Of a stretch of DNA of 64,000 bases, positions 15,975 through 24,766 are shown one piece after another. The notes beneath the pieces are model-generated. The model saw nothing but the letters and a program-made list of their open reading frames with translations, had not been told where the DNA came from and did no database searches. The stretch covers positions 1-64,000 of the forward strand of contig UQAX01000004.1 in the NCBI GenBank assembly GCA_900539145.1, given 5' to 3'. This DNA is from an uncultured Blautia sp. (GTDB lineage: Bacteria; Bacillota; Clostridia; Lachnospirales; Lachnospiraceae). Position 1 is the first letter of the stretch; every line of letters starts with the position of its first letter. The translations under genes and the position numbers were made by a program.

Positions 15975-17159
15975 ATGAAAGAATTAGCTTTAAAATACGG
16001 TTGTAATCCAAACCAGAAACCATCCAGAATTTATATGGCAAATGACAGTGAGCTTCCTATTCAGGTATTATCCGGAAAACCGGGATATATCAATTTCTTA
16101 GATGCGTTTAATGGCTGGCAGTTAGTAAGAGATTTGAAAAAAGCAACAGGTCTTCCGGCTGCAACATCCTTCAAGCATGTATCTCCGGCAGGTGCAGCAG
16201 TAGGTCTTCCTCTTACAGAAACTCTGGCAAAAATTTACTGGGTAAATGATATGGATTGGAAGAATTTTTCACCAATCGCCTGCGCTTATGCAAGAGCAAG
16301 AGGCGCTGACCGTATGTCTTCCTTCGGTGATTTTATTGCATTGTCTGATGTATGTGATAAAGACACAGCATTATTGATTAAAAGAGAAGTATCTGACGGT
16401 GTTATTGCACCGGGTTATACAGAGGAAGCTCTGGAAATTCTGGGACAGAAGAAAAAAGGAAATTACAATGTGATTGCTATTGATGAAAACTATGTACCGG
16501 CTCAGTTAGAGCATAAAGAAGTGTTTGGTATTACTTTTGAGCAGGGACGTCAGGAGCTTTGCATTGATGACGCATTAATTTCTAATGTAGTTACAGAAAA
16601 TAAAGAGCTGACAGAAGAAGCAAAAAGAGACTTAAAAATTTCCCTGATTATTTTGAAATATACACAGTCTAATTCTGTATGCTTTGTAAAAGACGGACAG
16701 GCAATCGGTGTGGGAGCAGGACAGCAGTCCCGTGTACACTGTACACGTCTGGCAGGTCAGAAGGCAGATAACTGGTGGTTAAGACAGTGCCCGAAGGTTT
16801 TAAATCTGCCATTTAAAGAAAGCATCAGCCGTGCAGAAAGAGATAATGCCATTGACGTATATATCGGTGAAGAATATATGGATGTTTTGGCAGACGGCGC
16901 ATGGGAAAATACTTTTACAGAAAAACCGGAAGTGTTTACAAGAGAAGAAAAGAGAGAATGGTTGGATAAAATGCAGGATGTTATTCTCGGCTCTGACGCA
17001 TTCTTCCCGTTTTCTGATAATATTGAAAGAGCACATAAAAGCGGTGTGGCATATATCGCACAGCCGGGCGGCTCTGTACGTGATGATGCAGTAATTGAAA
17101 CATGTAATAAATATAATATGGTGATGGCGTTTACAGGTATTCGCCTGTTCCACCACTAA
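15975..17159 (+). CDS. purH: AICAR transformylase (stand-alone PurH C-terminal domain)
   Basis: This 394-residue enzyme transfers a formyl group from 10-formyl-THF to AICAR. It begins at the transformylase region with LKYGCNPNQKPSRIY and contains the catalytic-site segment SFKHVSPAGAAVG, FGDFIALSD, the ILKYTQSNSVCFVKDGQAIGVGAGQQSRVHCTR-type motif and the C-terminal GVAYIAQPGGSVRDD. It lacks the MGS-like cyclohydrolase domain of bifunctional PurH, which the upstream PurO-like gene supplies. AGAAGGGAGAA precedes the start, and a UUCG terminator follows. Confidence 0.93.
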   Translation: MKELALKYGCNPNQKPSRIYMANDSELPIQVLSGKPGYINFLDAFNGWQLVRDLKKATGLPAATSFKHVSPAGAAVGLPLTETLAKIYWVNDMDWKNFSPIACAYARARGADRMSSFGDFIALSDVCDKDTALLIKREVSDGVIAPGYTEEALEILGQKKKGNYNVIAIDENYVPAQLEHKEVFGITFEQGRQELCIDDALISNVVTENKELTEEAKRDLKISLIILKYTQSNSVCFVKDGQAIGVGAGQQSRVHCTRLAGQKADNWWLRQCPKVLNLPFKESISRAERDNAIDVYIGEEYMDVLADGAWENTFTEKPEVFTREEKREWLDKMQDVILGSDAFFPFSDNIERAHKSGVAYIAQPGGSVRDDAVIETCNKYNMVMAFTGIRLFHH

Positions 17160-17163
17160 GAGG

Positions 17164-17194
17164 AAAAGAGGCACCTTCGGGTGTCTTTTTCTTT
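17164..17194 (+). terminator. Terminator after purH
   Basis: The stem AAAGAGGCACC/GGTGTCTTTTT is closed by a TTCG tetraloop and runs into a T-rich tract. Confidence 0.85.
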
Positions 17195-17226
17195 TGGGGA
17201 AGTTGATGTGCACAGCATAAAAACCA

Positions 17227-17254
17227 TTGACAAAGACCAAGTTTTTGATATACT
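17227..17254 (+). promoter_or_regulatory. Promoter of ddh
   Basis: TTGACA (17227-17232) and TATACT (17249-17254) have a 16-base spacer, upstream of a GATAGGAGAG ribosome binding site. Confidence 0.7.
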
Positions 17255-17298
17255 TTGAGAGTAAATAATGTGTCAAAGAACAGATAGGAGAGTGAAAT

Positions 17299-18285
17299 AT
17301 GAGTATTAAAATTGGTATTTTGGGATATGGTAACTTAGGTCGAGGTGTGGAGTGTGCTGTGAAGCATAACCCTGATATGGAGCTGACAGTAGTATTTACA
17401 CGCCGTAATCCTGCAGATGTTCAGATTTTGACAGAGACAGCAAAGGTTTATCATGTAGATGAAGCCGTAAAAATGAAGGATGAAATCGATGTTTTAATTC
17501 TCTGCGGCGGAAGCGCCACAGATTTACCGGTTCAGACTCCTGAATTTGCACAGTATTTTAATGTGGTAGACAGCTTTGATACTCATGCAAGAATTCCGGA
17601 GCATTTTCAGGCAGTAGACGAAGCGGCTAAGAAGGGAAATAAGGTTGCGATGATTTCCGTAGGCTGGGATCCGGGTATGTTTTCTTTAAACAGATTATAT
17701 GCAAATGCAATTTTACCGGGAGGAAAAGATTATACTTTCTGGGGAAAGGGTGTCAGTCAGGGACATTCTGATGCAGTTCGAAGAATAGATGGGGTACTGG
17801 ATGCAAGACAGTACACAATTCCTGTAAAAGAAGCTTTAGACGCTGTAAGAGAAGGAAAAAATCCAGAGCTTTCCACACGTCAGAAGCATACAAGAGAGGT
17901 ATTTGTAGTTGCTGATGAAAATGCAGATAAAGCAAAAATTGAGCAGGAAATTAAGACAATGCCAAATTATTTTGACGAATATGATACAACAGTACATTTC
18001 ATTACAGAAGAAGAAATGAAAGCAGAGCACACAGGACTTCCTCACGGAGGATTTGTAATCCGCAGTGGAAATACAGGATGGGAAGACGAACATAAGCATG
18101 TGATAGAATACAGCCTGAAGCTGGACTCCAATCCTGAATTTACATCATCTGTTATTACAGCTTATGCAAGAGCTGCTTATCGCATGAGTCAGGAAGGTCA
18201 GAGCGGCTGCAAAACCGTATTTGATGTAGCGCCTGCTTATTTAAGCCTTCAGACACCGGAAGAACTCCGTGCAAAAATGCTGTAA
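17299..18285 (+). CDS. ddh: meso-Diaminopimelate D-dehydrogenase
   Basis: This 328-residue NADPH-dependent enzyme makes meso-diaminopimelate in one step from tetrahydrodipicolinate, for lysine and peptidoglycan. Evidence is the Rossmann start KIGILGYGNLGRG, VVFTRR for NADP phosphate, LCGGSATDLP, and the catalytic region VGWDPGMFSLNR with WGKGVSQGHSDAVRRIDGV. Length is typical. It has its own promoter and is followed after 12 bases by the YitT gene, probably cotranscribed. Confidence 0.95.
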   Translation: MSIKIGILGYGNLGRGVECAVKHNPDMELTVVFTRRNPADVQILTETAKVYHVDEAVKMKDEIDVLILCGGSATDLPVQTPEFAQYFNVVDSFDTHARIPEHFQAVDEAAKKGNKVAMISVGWDPGMFSLNRLYANAILPGGKDYTFWGKGVSQGHSDAVRRIDGVLDARQYTIPVKEALDAVREGKNPELSTRQKHTREVFVVADENADKAKIEQEIKTMPNYFDEYDTTVHFITEEEMKAEHTGLPHGGFVIRSGNTGWEDEHKHVIEYSLKLDSNPEFTSSVITAYARAAYRMSQEGQSGCKTVFDVAPAYLSLQTPEELRAKML

Positions 18286-18297
18286 GGTGCAGGGAAA

Positions 18298-19176
18298 GTG
18301 AGAGAAAAAGTGAGTGCTAAGGTAGATGCAAAAAAAGAGACGAAAAGAATTTTGTTCGGTCTTATCGGTGCGGTGATTATGGCTGTGAATATTAAGACCT
18401 TTGTGCGGGCAGGGGGCTTATATCCAGGAGGATTTAACGGTGTCACGCTGTTATTTCAGACCATTTGTGATAGATTTTTCGATATTACAGTACCGTTTTC
18501 TCCTATCAGCTTAGCGTTAAATGCCATTCCGGCAATTATCAGCTTTAAAGCCATAGGTAAGAAGTTTACAGTTGTTACAAGCTGTATGATTGTTGCTACC
18601 AGTATTTTAACGGATATTGTTCCGGCAGTGCCGATTACAGAGGATATTTTGCTGATTAGTATATTCGGTGGTTTGATTAACGGAGCAGCAATCAGTATTT
18701 CACTGATTGGAGGAACTTCCACAGGCGGAACAGATTTTATTGCCATTTACTTTGCGGAAAAGAAAAATAAAGATGTGTGGAATTATATTTTATTGGGAAA
18801 TGCAGTGGTGCTGATTATTGCAGGCTTTCTTTTTGGATGGGATAAAGCCCTTTACTCCATTATTTTCCAGTATACTTCGACACAGATGATACATTTACTG
18901 TATCAAAATTATAAAAAGGTTACGTTATTCGTAGTTACAGAAAACGCCGAGGCTGTTTATCAGGCTATTTCAGAGGTTACAAATCACAGTGCAACTGAAT
19001 TTTCAGCAACGGGAATGTATTCCAATGAGAAACGAAAAATGATTTATTCTGTTGTGTCCACAGTAGAAGCGAAGATGCTTACCAGAAAAGTTATGGAAGC
19101 AGATGCCCATGCTTTTGTAAATATTGTGAAAACAGATACTTTGCTGGGACGTTTCTATCAGGAAAATAATTACTAA
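18298..19176 (+). CDS. YitT family membrane protein (DUF161 plus C-terminal DUF2179)
   Basis: This 292-residue protein starts with GTG. About five membrane helices contain the family repeats RAGGLYPGGFNGVTLL and GGTSTGGTDFIAIY. A soluble DUF2179 domain covers about residues 205-290 (KVTLFVVTENAEAVYQAI ... ADAHAFVNIVKTDTLLGRF). YitT proteins are widespread in Firmicutes and have no settled substrate. It ends at a bidirectional terminator shared with the opposing purF-like gene. Confidence 0.9.
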   Translation: MREKVSAKVDAKKETKRILFGLIGAVIMAVNIKTFVRAGGLYPGGFNGVTLLFQTICDRFFDITVPFSPISLALNAIPAIISFKAIGKKFTVVTSCMIVATSILTDIVPAVPITEDILLISIFGGLINGAAISISLIGGTSTGGTDFIAIYFAEKKNKDVWNYILLGNAVVLIIAGFLFGWDKALYSIIFQYTSTQMIHLLYQNYKKVTLFVVTENAEAVYQAISEVTNHSATEFSATGMYSNEKRKMIYSVVSTVEAKMLTRKVMEADAHAFVNIVKTDTLLGRFYQENNY

Positions 19177-19180
19177 CGTA

Positions 19181-19246
19181 AAAAGGGAGCTATCGTATTA
19201 GACGCATATTTCTAAATGCTGTTTAATACAATAGCTCCTGTTTTTT
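19181..19246. terminator. Bidirectional terminator between yitT-like and purF-like genes
   Basis: A 16-bp stem with G-U pairs (19185-19200 with 19224-19239) has an A run on its left and a T run on its right, so it can stop transcription from both converging genes. Confidence 0.8.
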
Positions 19247-19254
19247 CTAAAATC

Positions 19255-20673
19255 TTATTTTTTACCGCTGAAGCAGTAAGTACATACTTTACACGGCTCG
19301 ATAGGAATAGAAGATAATAAATCGTCTAAACGATGGAAATGCAGAGTAGTAAAGTTCAACTGTTTTCCGATTTCTTCCAGCATTTCTTTGTAGTTTTGAG
19401 AGTCAGGATTAGCATAAGACTCTAAAACCTCACGGCTTACGTTTTCTCCTTCTCTTGCAGCGATAATTCTTCTCGTAATTAAATCCATTTCAGATTTAGA
19501 ACGGGAGAAGTTCAAATAAGGGCATCCGAACATTAAAGGCGGACATGCCGGACGGATATGTACTTCTTTTGCACCGCTGCTATATAAAAATTCTGTTGTT
19601 TCACGAAGCTGTGTTCCACGAACAATAGAGTCGTCGATTAACAAAAGCTTTTGATTTTTAATCAATGCCTCAACAGGAATTAATTTCATTTTGGCAATGA
19701 GATTACGCTGTTCCTGACGGGAAGGCATAAAGGAGCGAGGCCATGTTGGAGTATATTTAATAAATGGGCGGGCAAATGGAATGCCGGACTCGTTTGCATA
19801 ACCGATAGCATGAGCAATACCGGAGTCCGGTACGCCGGCTACTAAATCAGGTTTTACATCATCTCGCTGAGCATCACGCTGTGCCAGCTTCTTACCGCAT
19901 TCGTAGCGCATATTTTCTACATTGATGCCTTCGTAGGTAGAGGTAGGATATCCATAATATACCCACAGGAAAGAACAAATTTTCATTTCGTTCAAAGGCT
20001 CTGATACGGTTTCGCAGCTTTCCGGAGTCAGATAAACAATTTCTCCCGGACCTAATTCTTTTAAGGTTTCATAACCCAGATTAAGGTAAGCAAAGCTTTC
20101 AAAAGAAACACAATGTGCGCCGTCTTTATGTCCTACAATAAGAGGCGTTCTTCCCATGCGGTCACGGGCAGCATAAATGCCTTCCGGTGTTAAAATGAGA
20201 AGCGTCATAGAACCTTCAATTAATTCCTGCGCATAACGAATACCGTCTACGATGGTTTCCTGCTGGTTGATTAAAGATGCGACGATTTCAGTAGGGTTGA
20301 TACATCCGCCGCTCATTTCTAAGAAATGTGTACAGCCGTTTTTGTAAGAAATATCAACAAGCTCTTCTGTGTTGTTGATTTTACCTACTGTTGTAATTGC
20401 AAAGCTGCCTAAATGGGATTGTACCAAAAGCGGCTGAGGCTCGTTGTCTGAAATACAGCCGATACCACAGGTTCCTTCCAGTTCATCTAAATCACCGTCA
20501 AATTTTGTACGGAACGGTGTGTTTTCGATGTTATGGATTGAGCGGCTGAAGCCGTTTTCTCCATGGACTGCAAGTCCTCCACGTTTGGTACCTAAATGAG
20601 AATGATAGTCTGTTCCGAAAAATAAGTCCAGGGTACAACTGGACTTAGATGTTACTCCAAATATTCCACCCAT
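19255..20673 (-). CDS. PurF-like amidophosphoribosyltransferase homologue lacking the glutaminase Cys
   Basis: This 472-residue protein has the two-domain PurF layout. The phosphoribosyltransferase half keeps the PRPP loop LLIDDSIVRGTQ. Candidate Fe-S cluster cysteines are also present: ICSFLWVYY, ACPPLMFGC and C-terminal CKVCTYC. The N-terminal Ntn-type glutaminase half starts MGGIFGV, with Gly where PurF needs a catalytic Cys right after Met. The Arg-Tyr-Ser-Thr and His-Asn-Gly glutaminase motifs are also not seen (CISDNEPQPLL and TTVGKINNTEEL stand in their places). It probably cannot hydrolyse glutamine; it may use ammonia, another amine or a partner, or be regulatory. Promoter TATAAT is at 20723-20718, with an AAAAGGAGAA ribosome binding site. 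Confidence 0.85.
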   Translation of the reverse strand: MGGIFGVTSKSSCTLDLFFGTDYHSHLGTKRGGLAVHGENGFSRSIHNIENTPFRTKFDGDLDELEGTCGIGCISDNEPQPLLVQSHLGSFAITTVGKINNTEELVDISYKNGCTHFLEMSGGCINPTEIVASLINQQETIVDGIRYAQELIEGSMTLLILTPEGIYAARDRMGRTPLIVGHKDGAHCVSFESFAYLNLGYETLKELGPGEIVYLTPESCETVSEPLNEMKICSFLWVYYGYPTSTYEGINVENMRYECGKKLAQRDAQRDDVKPDLVAGVPDSGIAHAIGYANESGIPFARPFIKYTPTWPRSFMPSRQEQRNLIAKMKLIPVEALIKNQKLLLIDDSIVRGTQLRETTEFLYSSGAKEVHIRPACPPLMFGCPYLNFSRSKSEMDLITRRIIAAREGENVSREVLESYANPDSQNYKEMLEEIGKQLNFTTLHFHRLDDLLSSIPIEPCKVCTYCFSGKK

Positions 20674-20793
20674 TGCTGTTCTCCTTTTCTTGGAATTACC
20701 AATTTAGTTTTCTCCTTATTATATACTCCAAATTTGCTTTTCGTAAAGAGATTTTGGGAAAGTTTTTCACTTCGCAAAGGAGAAAAAATAGTG

Positions 20794-20799
20794 TATAAT
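20794..20799 (+). promoter_or_regulatory. -10 box for the xth-dinB transcript
   Basis: TATAAT (20794-20799) lies about 40 bases before the exonuclease III start, and its -35 region is weak. It is divergent from the purF-like promoter within a 167-base intergenic region. Confidence 0.5.
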
Positions 20800-20840
20800 A
20801 GAGAAGCAGATGTGCAAATAGACAAGAAAAGGAGAAGAAA

Positions 20841-21596
20841 ATGAAATTTATTTCATGGAATGTAAATGGTCTGCGGGCGTGTGTGAAAAAGGGATTTACA
20901 GAATTTTTTGAACAGACAGATGCAGACTTTTTCTGTATACAGGAAACAAAGCTTCAGGAAGGACAGATTGATTTTGAACCGGAAGGATATTTCTGTTATT
21001 GGAATTATGCTGTGAAAAAAGGGTATTCCGGTACAGCAATTTTTGCAAAGAAGGAGCCGTTAAGCGTACAGTACGGCATTGGTATAGAAGAACATGATCA
21101 GGAAGGCCGTGTGATTACCTTAGAATATGAAAATTTTTATATGGTTACCGTCTATACGCCGAACTCTCAAAGCGAGCTGGCGAGATTGTCTTATCATATG
21201 CAGTGGGAGGATGATTTCAGAGCGTATTTGCAGCAGCTAGACGAGAAAAAACCTGTGATTATGTGTGGTGATTTAAATGTGGCACATCAGGAAATCGACT
21301 TAAAAAATCCGAAGACGAACCGTCATAATGCCGGCTTTACCGATGAAGAAAGAGAAAAATTCACTACGTTTTTGGAAGCCGGCTTTACCGATACTTTCCG
21401 TTATTTTTATCCGGATAAAACAGAGATTTACTCTTGGTGGTCTTACCGATTTAAAGCCAGAGAAAAAAATGCAGGATGGAGAATTGATTATTTTTGTACT
21501 TCAAAAAGACTGGATGAAAAGTTACTTTCTGCTTCCATTCATACAGATATTTTCGGCTCAGACCATTGTCCGGTAGAAGTTCAGATTGAGTTATAA
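20841..21596 (+). CDS. xth: Exodeoxyribonuclease III / AP endonuclease
   Basis: This 251-residue enzyme cleaves DNA at abasic sites and removes 3'-blocking groups. Family motifs are FISWNVNGLRA, CIQETKLQ with the metal-binding Glu, VYTPNSQ, CGDLNVAH, NAGFTDEER, YSWWSYR and the C-terminal GSDHCPVEV with catalytic Asp-His. Length is standard. It is 23 bases ahead of dinB, forming a repair operon. Confidence 0.95.
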   Translation: MKFISWNVNGLRACVKKGFTEFFEQTDADFFCIQETKLQEGQIDFEPEGYFCYWNYAVKKGYSGTAIFAKKEPLSVQYGIGIEEHDQEGRVITLEYENFYMVTVYTPNSQSELARLSYHMQWEDDFRAYLQQLDEKKPVIMCGDLNVAHQEIDLKNPKTNRHNAGFTDEEREKFTTFLEAGFTDTFRYFYPDKTEIYSWWSYRFKAREKNAGWRIDYFCTSKRLDEKLLSASIHTDIFGSDHCPVEVQIEL

Positions 21597-21619
21597 ACAG
21601 AGAAAATGGGGGCAAAAAT

Positions 21620-22900
21620 ATGTCAGATTGCGAAAAGGTGATTTTTCATATTGATGTAAACAGCGCCTTTTTATCATGGGAGGCAGTTTATCGTTTAGAA
21701 CAGGGCGGAACGGTAGATTTAAGAGAAATCCCCTGTGCGGTAGGCGGAGATAAAACCAAGAGAAGGGGCATTATTTTAGCAAAATCTCTGTCAGCAAAAG
21801 CCTGTGGGGTAAAGACAGGAGAACCCTTAACAGAAGCATTAAAGAAGTGTCCGTCTTTGATTGTTGTGCCGGCTCATCACAGTATGTATCGGCAGTATTC
21901 TCAAAAGTTTCTCAATATTTTAAGAGAATACAGTCCTTCGGTAGAACAGTACAGTATTGATGAGGCATTTATGGATATGACTGGAATGGAAAAGCTTATA
22001 GGAAATCCTGTGGCTTTTGCTCATAAGCTAAAAAACAGAATTAGCAAAGAGCTGGGGTTTACGGTAAATATTGGAATTTCCGGCAACAAATATCTGGCAA
22101 AAATGGCATCGGATTTTGAGAAACCGGACAAGGTGCACACCTTATTTCCAACAGAAATCAAAACAAAAATGTGGCCGCTGCCTGTATCTGACCTGCTGTT
22201 TGTGGGAAAGGCAACAGCACAGGTGTTAAAAAAGCTGGGGATTTATACTATCGGAGACCTTGCCAATACAGATGTGGAAATCTTAAAATGTCATTTGAAA
22301 AAGCAGGGTGAGAGTATCTGGAATTTTGCAAACGGAAGGGATACTTCGCTGGTAGAAAGTGAAAGTCAGGGAAACAAAGGATATGGAAACAGTACCACCA
22401 TTGCTTTTGACGTGACAGACGAAGGAACAGCCAAAATGGTGCTTCTTTCTCTGTGTGAAACAGTGGCAGCAAGACTTCGAAAAGATGATGTAAAGGCAGA
22501 GGTAGTGTCTGTTTCTGTTCGGGATTTTGAGATGAAAACAGTTTCTCACCAGAGGGTTATGGCAGCGCCTACCAACATCACAGGTGAAATTTATGACACG
22601 GTTTGTGTGCTCTTTGATGAGCTGTGGGACGGTACGCCTATTCGTCATTTAGGGGTGCATACCAGCCGTGTTTCTAAGGAAGAACGGGGACGTCAGATGT
22701 CCTTGTTTGACCTGAATACCAACTATGAAAAGATGGAAAAAATGGATATGGCAGTGGATAAAATCAGGAAAAAATTCGGAAATAATGCCATTATGCGAGC
22801 CTCTTTTTTGGATAATAAAAAGGTAGAAAATATGACAGGCGGCCATCCTGACGGAAGACAGGTAGATTTGAAAACATTGAAAGAGAAGAAAAATGAGTGA
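21620..22900 (+). CDS. dinB: DNA polymerase IV (Y family)
   Basis: This 426-residue translesion polymerase has the metal-binding start FHIDVNSAFLSWEA, the VGGDKTKRRGIILAKS fingers segment, the catalytic SIDEAFMDMTG block, NIGISGNKYLAKMASDFEKP, and a little-finger domain. MSLFDLN near the C-terminus resembles a beta-clamp-binding peptide (Q-x-S-L-F, here QMSLF). It may be damage-inducible, but I saw no clear LexA box. The next gene overlaps its end by 8 bases. Confidence 0.95.
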   Translation: MSDCEKVIFHIDVNSAFLSWEAVYRLEQGGTVDLREIPCAVGGDKTKRRGIILAKSLSAKACGVKTGEPLTEALKKCPSLIVVPAHHSMYRQYSQKFLNILREYSPSVEQYSIDEAFMDMTGMEKLIGNPVAFAHKLKNRISKELGFTVNIGISGNKYLAKMASDFEKPDKVHTLFPTEIKTKMWPLPVSDLLFVGKATAQVLKKLGIYTIGDLANTDVEILKCHLKKQGESIWNFANGRDTSLVESESQGNKGYGNSTTIAFDVTDEGTAKMVLLSLCETVAARLRKDDVKAEVVSVSVRDFEMKTVSHQRVMAAPTNITGEIYDTVCVLFDELWDGTPIRHLGVHTSRVSKEERGRQMSLFDLNTNYEKMEKMDMAVDKIRKKFGNNAIMRASFLDNKKVENMTGGHPDGRQVDLKTLKEKKNE

Positions 22901-23105
22901 GATAATCGAAGAATTTTTTAACGGATATTGCAAGAATTATGATATGGCAAGAACTGCCATAGGAGAGTTTACAGAGGAAAACGGAGTTTTAAATCTGGAG
23001 CAAATTGACTGTGATTATGGAAAATGTCCATACGGTGAAGACTGCGAAATGATGCACAAGGTTTTTGCATTTATAAAAGAAAAGGAAGGTAAAAAGAGAT
23101 GTTAA
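22893..23105 (+). CDS. Small Cys-rich hypothetical protein
   Basis: This 70-residue protein overlaps dinB by 8 bases and the next GNAT gene by 7, so the three are translationally linked. It has a helical N-terminus (EIIEEFFNGYCKNYDMARTAIGEF) and the cluster CDYGKCPYGEDCEMM, with three closely spaced cysteines that could bind metal. No family is recognised. The overlaps on both sides argue that it is real. Confidence 0.65.
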   Translation: MSEIIEEFFNGYCKNYDMARTAIGEFTEENGVLNLEQIDCDYGKCPYGEDCEMMHKVFAFIKEKEGKKRC

Positions 23106-23542
23106 ATATCAGAGATATTCAGGAAAGTGACAGACAGGAATTTTTTCAGATGGCTAAGGAATTTTACGGAGGTCCTGCATGCGACCACGATATTCCCCAA
23201 GAACATTTTGAGGCGACTTTGCAGGAATGTTTAAGAAGTAAGGAATATTCCCGTACATTGATGCTGGAAGACGAAACAGGCGTAGTGGGATATTTCCTGA
23301 TTGCAATTACATGGAGCAACGAAGCCGGAGGAATTACCATCTGGCTGGATGAATTGTTCTTTAAGAGCAGCTCCAGAGGAAAAGGCTATGGCACACAGGT
23401 ATTTGACTGGGTGGAAAAAGAATATCCACAGGCAAAGCGTTTTCGTCTGGAGGCAACTTACAGTAATGAAAGAGCAATTTCTCTTTATAACCGTTTGGGT
23501 TATGAAGAACTGCACTATTATCAGATGATTAAAGACCGTTAA
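23099..23542 (+). CDS. GNAT-family N-acetyltransferase
   Basis: This 147-residue protein shows the GNAT core: IWLDELFFKSSSRGKGYGTQVFDWV with the acetyl-CoA loop (R-G-K-G-Y-G), then RLEATYSNERAISLYNRLGYEELHYYQMIK. Both match the aminoglycoside-6'/RimI-like group. The substrate is unknown. It is the last gene of the xth-dinB run, and its stop overlaps that of the converging ECF gene by 4 bases. Confidence 0.88.
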   Translation: MLNIRDIQESDRQEFFQMAKEFYGGPACDHDIPQEHFEATLQECLRSKEYSRTLMLEDETGVVGYFLIAITWSNEAGGITIWLDELFFKSSSRGKGYGTQVFDWVEKEYPQAKRFRLEATYSNERAISLYNRLGYEELHYYQMIKDR

Positions 23543-24075
23543 AGGTTATTTCCGCTGTTTGCAGCAAGCATGCGTTTTACATCGGGTACTGCACAAAGAA
23601 CAGGGTAGAGCAGCTGGGAAATGAGAAGTCCGCTTATTCCCTGAATAAGATTGGCAGGAATACTGGCAGCTGCGCCTTGTCCGTACAGGAAAAACTCAAA
23701 GAGGAAATATCCTCCGGCTACCAGCACAATGTCTGCAATTCCTCCGATAGCCAAGGGAAGATAGTGCTTTTTAGAAGAAGCAGCAAGCTTTTGGAAGGCA
23801 AGAGCAGAGAAAAAAGCTACCAGGCCTTTGATGAGAAAAGTAATGGGAACATAGGTCAGATATCCGCCTAATAAGTCGGCAAGACAAGAGCCAATTCCGG
23901 CAATGAGAAAGCCCCATACAGGTCCGAAAAGCGCTCCGGACAGAATAACAAGAGCATCCCCGGGGTGAATATAACCGCCTGTTCCGGGGGTGGGAATGCG
24001 AATTGACATGGTGGCTACACAGGTCAGCGCCATAAAAAGGGCGGACAGAACTAATTTTTTTGTTTGAAATTTCAT
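23539..24075 (-). CDS. ECF transporter S component (substrate-binding membrane protein)
   Basis: This 178-residue protein has about five or six membrane helices. It has the S-component start TKKLVLSALFMALTCVATM, followed by the IPTPGTGGYIHPGDALVIL and GFLIAGIGSCLADLLGGYLTYVP regions. Such proteins capture vitamins or related compounds for a shared EcfAA'T energy module, which is not in this window. The substrate cannot be assigned; no vitamin riboswitch precedes it. It is encoded downstream of xpt on the same strand, separated by a terminator-like hairpin. Confidence 0.85.
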   Translation of the reverse strand: MKFQTKKLVLSALFMALTCVATMSIRIPTPGTGGYIHPGDALVILSGALFGPVWGFLIAGIGSCLADLLGGYLTYVPITFLIKGLVAFFSALAFQKLAASSKKHYLPLAIGGIADIVLVAGGYFLFEFFLYGQGAAASIPANLIQGISGLLISQLLYPVLCAVPDVKRMLAANSGNNL

Positions 24076-24120
24076 AAAACCAGACTCCTTTATCTAAATT
24101 TGATGTAATCACTATAATAT

Positions 24121-24155
24121 AAAACTGGCTATGTATAAATAGCCAGTTTTTATAA
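24121..24155 (-). terminator. Terminator after xpt
   Basis: The perfect stem AAAACTGGCTA/TAGCCAGTTTT (24121-24131 with 24140-24150) has T-rich sequence on both strands. It sits between xpt and the downstream ECF gene on the minus strand. Confidence 0.7.
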
Positions 24156-24193
24156 AAATAAGCAGTCCAGTTTGCAATGTGTTTCTGAATATT

Positions 24194-24766
24194 CTATTCA
24201 CGGAAAGTTAAAGATGTGTCAGTCATGGAGTCAATAATTGCCAAAGACTCCACACGGATACCTCTTTCACGAAGCATATCGCCGCCTCGCTGGAAGCCTT
24301 TTTCAATTACAATTCCCGTACCTTCTAAGGTTGCACCTGAATGATGTACGATATCAATCAAACCGTTTAATGCGCAGCCGTTTGCAAGGAAATCATCAAT
24401 AATCAGTACGTGGTCTTCAGGACTTAAAAATTTCTTTGCCAGAATAACATCATAAACTTTTTTATGTGTGAAGGACTCGATTTTTGTAGTATACATTTCT
24501 CCGTCAAGGTTTACACTTTTTGCTTTTTTGGCAAAAACAACCGGTACATTAAAATATTGTGCCGCAATACATGCAATTCCAATACCGGATGCCTCGATAG
24601 TCAGAATTTTTGTAATCGGTGCATCTGCATAAATCCTTTTAAATTCTTTTCCGATTTCGTTAATCAGCGGAATATCCATCTGATGATTTAAAAAACTGTC
24701 TACTTTCAGTACATTTCCCGGTTTTACTGTACCGTCTTTTAAAATTCGTTCTTTTAAAAGCTCCAT
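24194..24766 (-). CDS. xpt: Xanthine phosphoribosyltransferase
   Basis: This 190-residue salvage enzyme converts xanthine and PRPP to XMP. It begins MELLKERILKDG, contains EASGIGIACIAAQYFNVPVVFAKKAKS and the PRPP loop VLIIDDFLANGCAL, and ends with the IDSMTD segment typical of Xpt. Its leader is only about 110 bases and AT-rich. No guanine riboswitch is visible, unlike xpt of Bacillus. The ribosome binding site is AGGAGG just upstream. Confidence 0.95.
   Translation of the reverse strand: MELLKERILKDGTVKPGNVLKVDSFLNHQMDIPLINEIGKEFKRIYADAPITKILTIEASGIGIACIAAQYFNVPVVFAKKAKSVNLDGEMYTTKIESFTHKKVYDVILAKKFLSPEDHVLIIDDFLANGCALNGLIDIVHHSGATLEGTGIVIEKGFQRGGDMLRERGIRVESLAIIDSMTDTSLTFRE

Noticed and set aside
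16800..17276. Long minus-strand reading frame opposite purH
   Set aside because: It lies entirely opposite a well-supported enzyme gene and its terminator, has no ribosome binding site and an implausible composition; similar antisense frames occur across the window.
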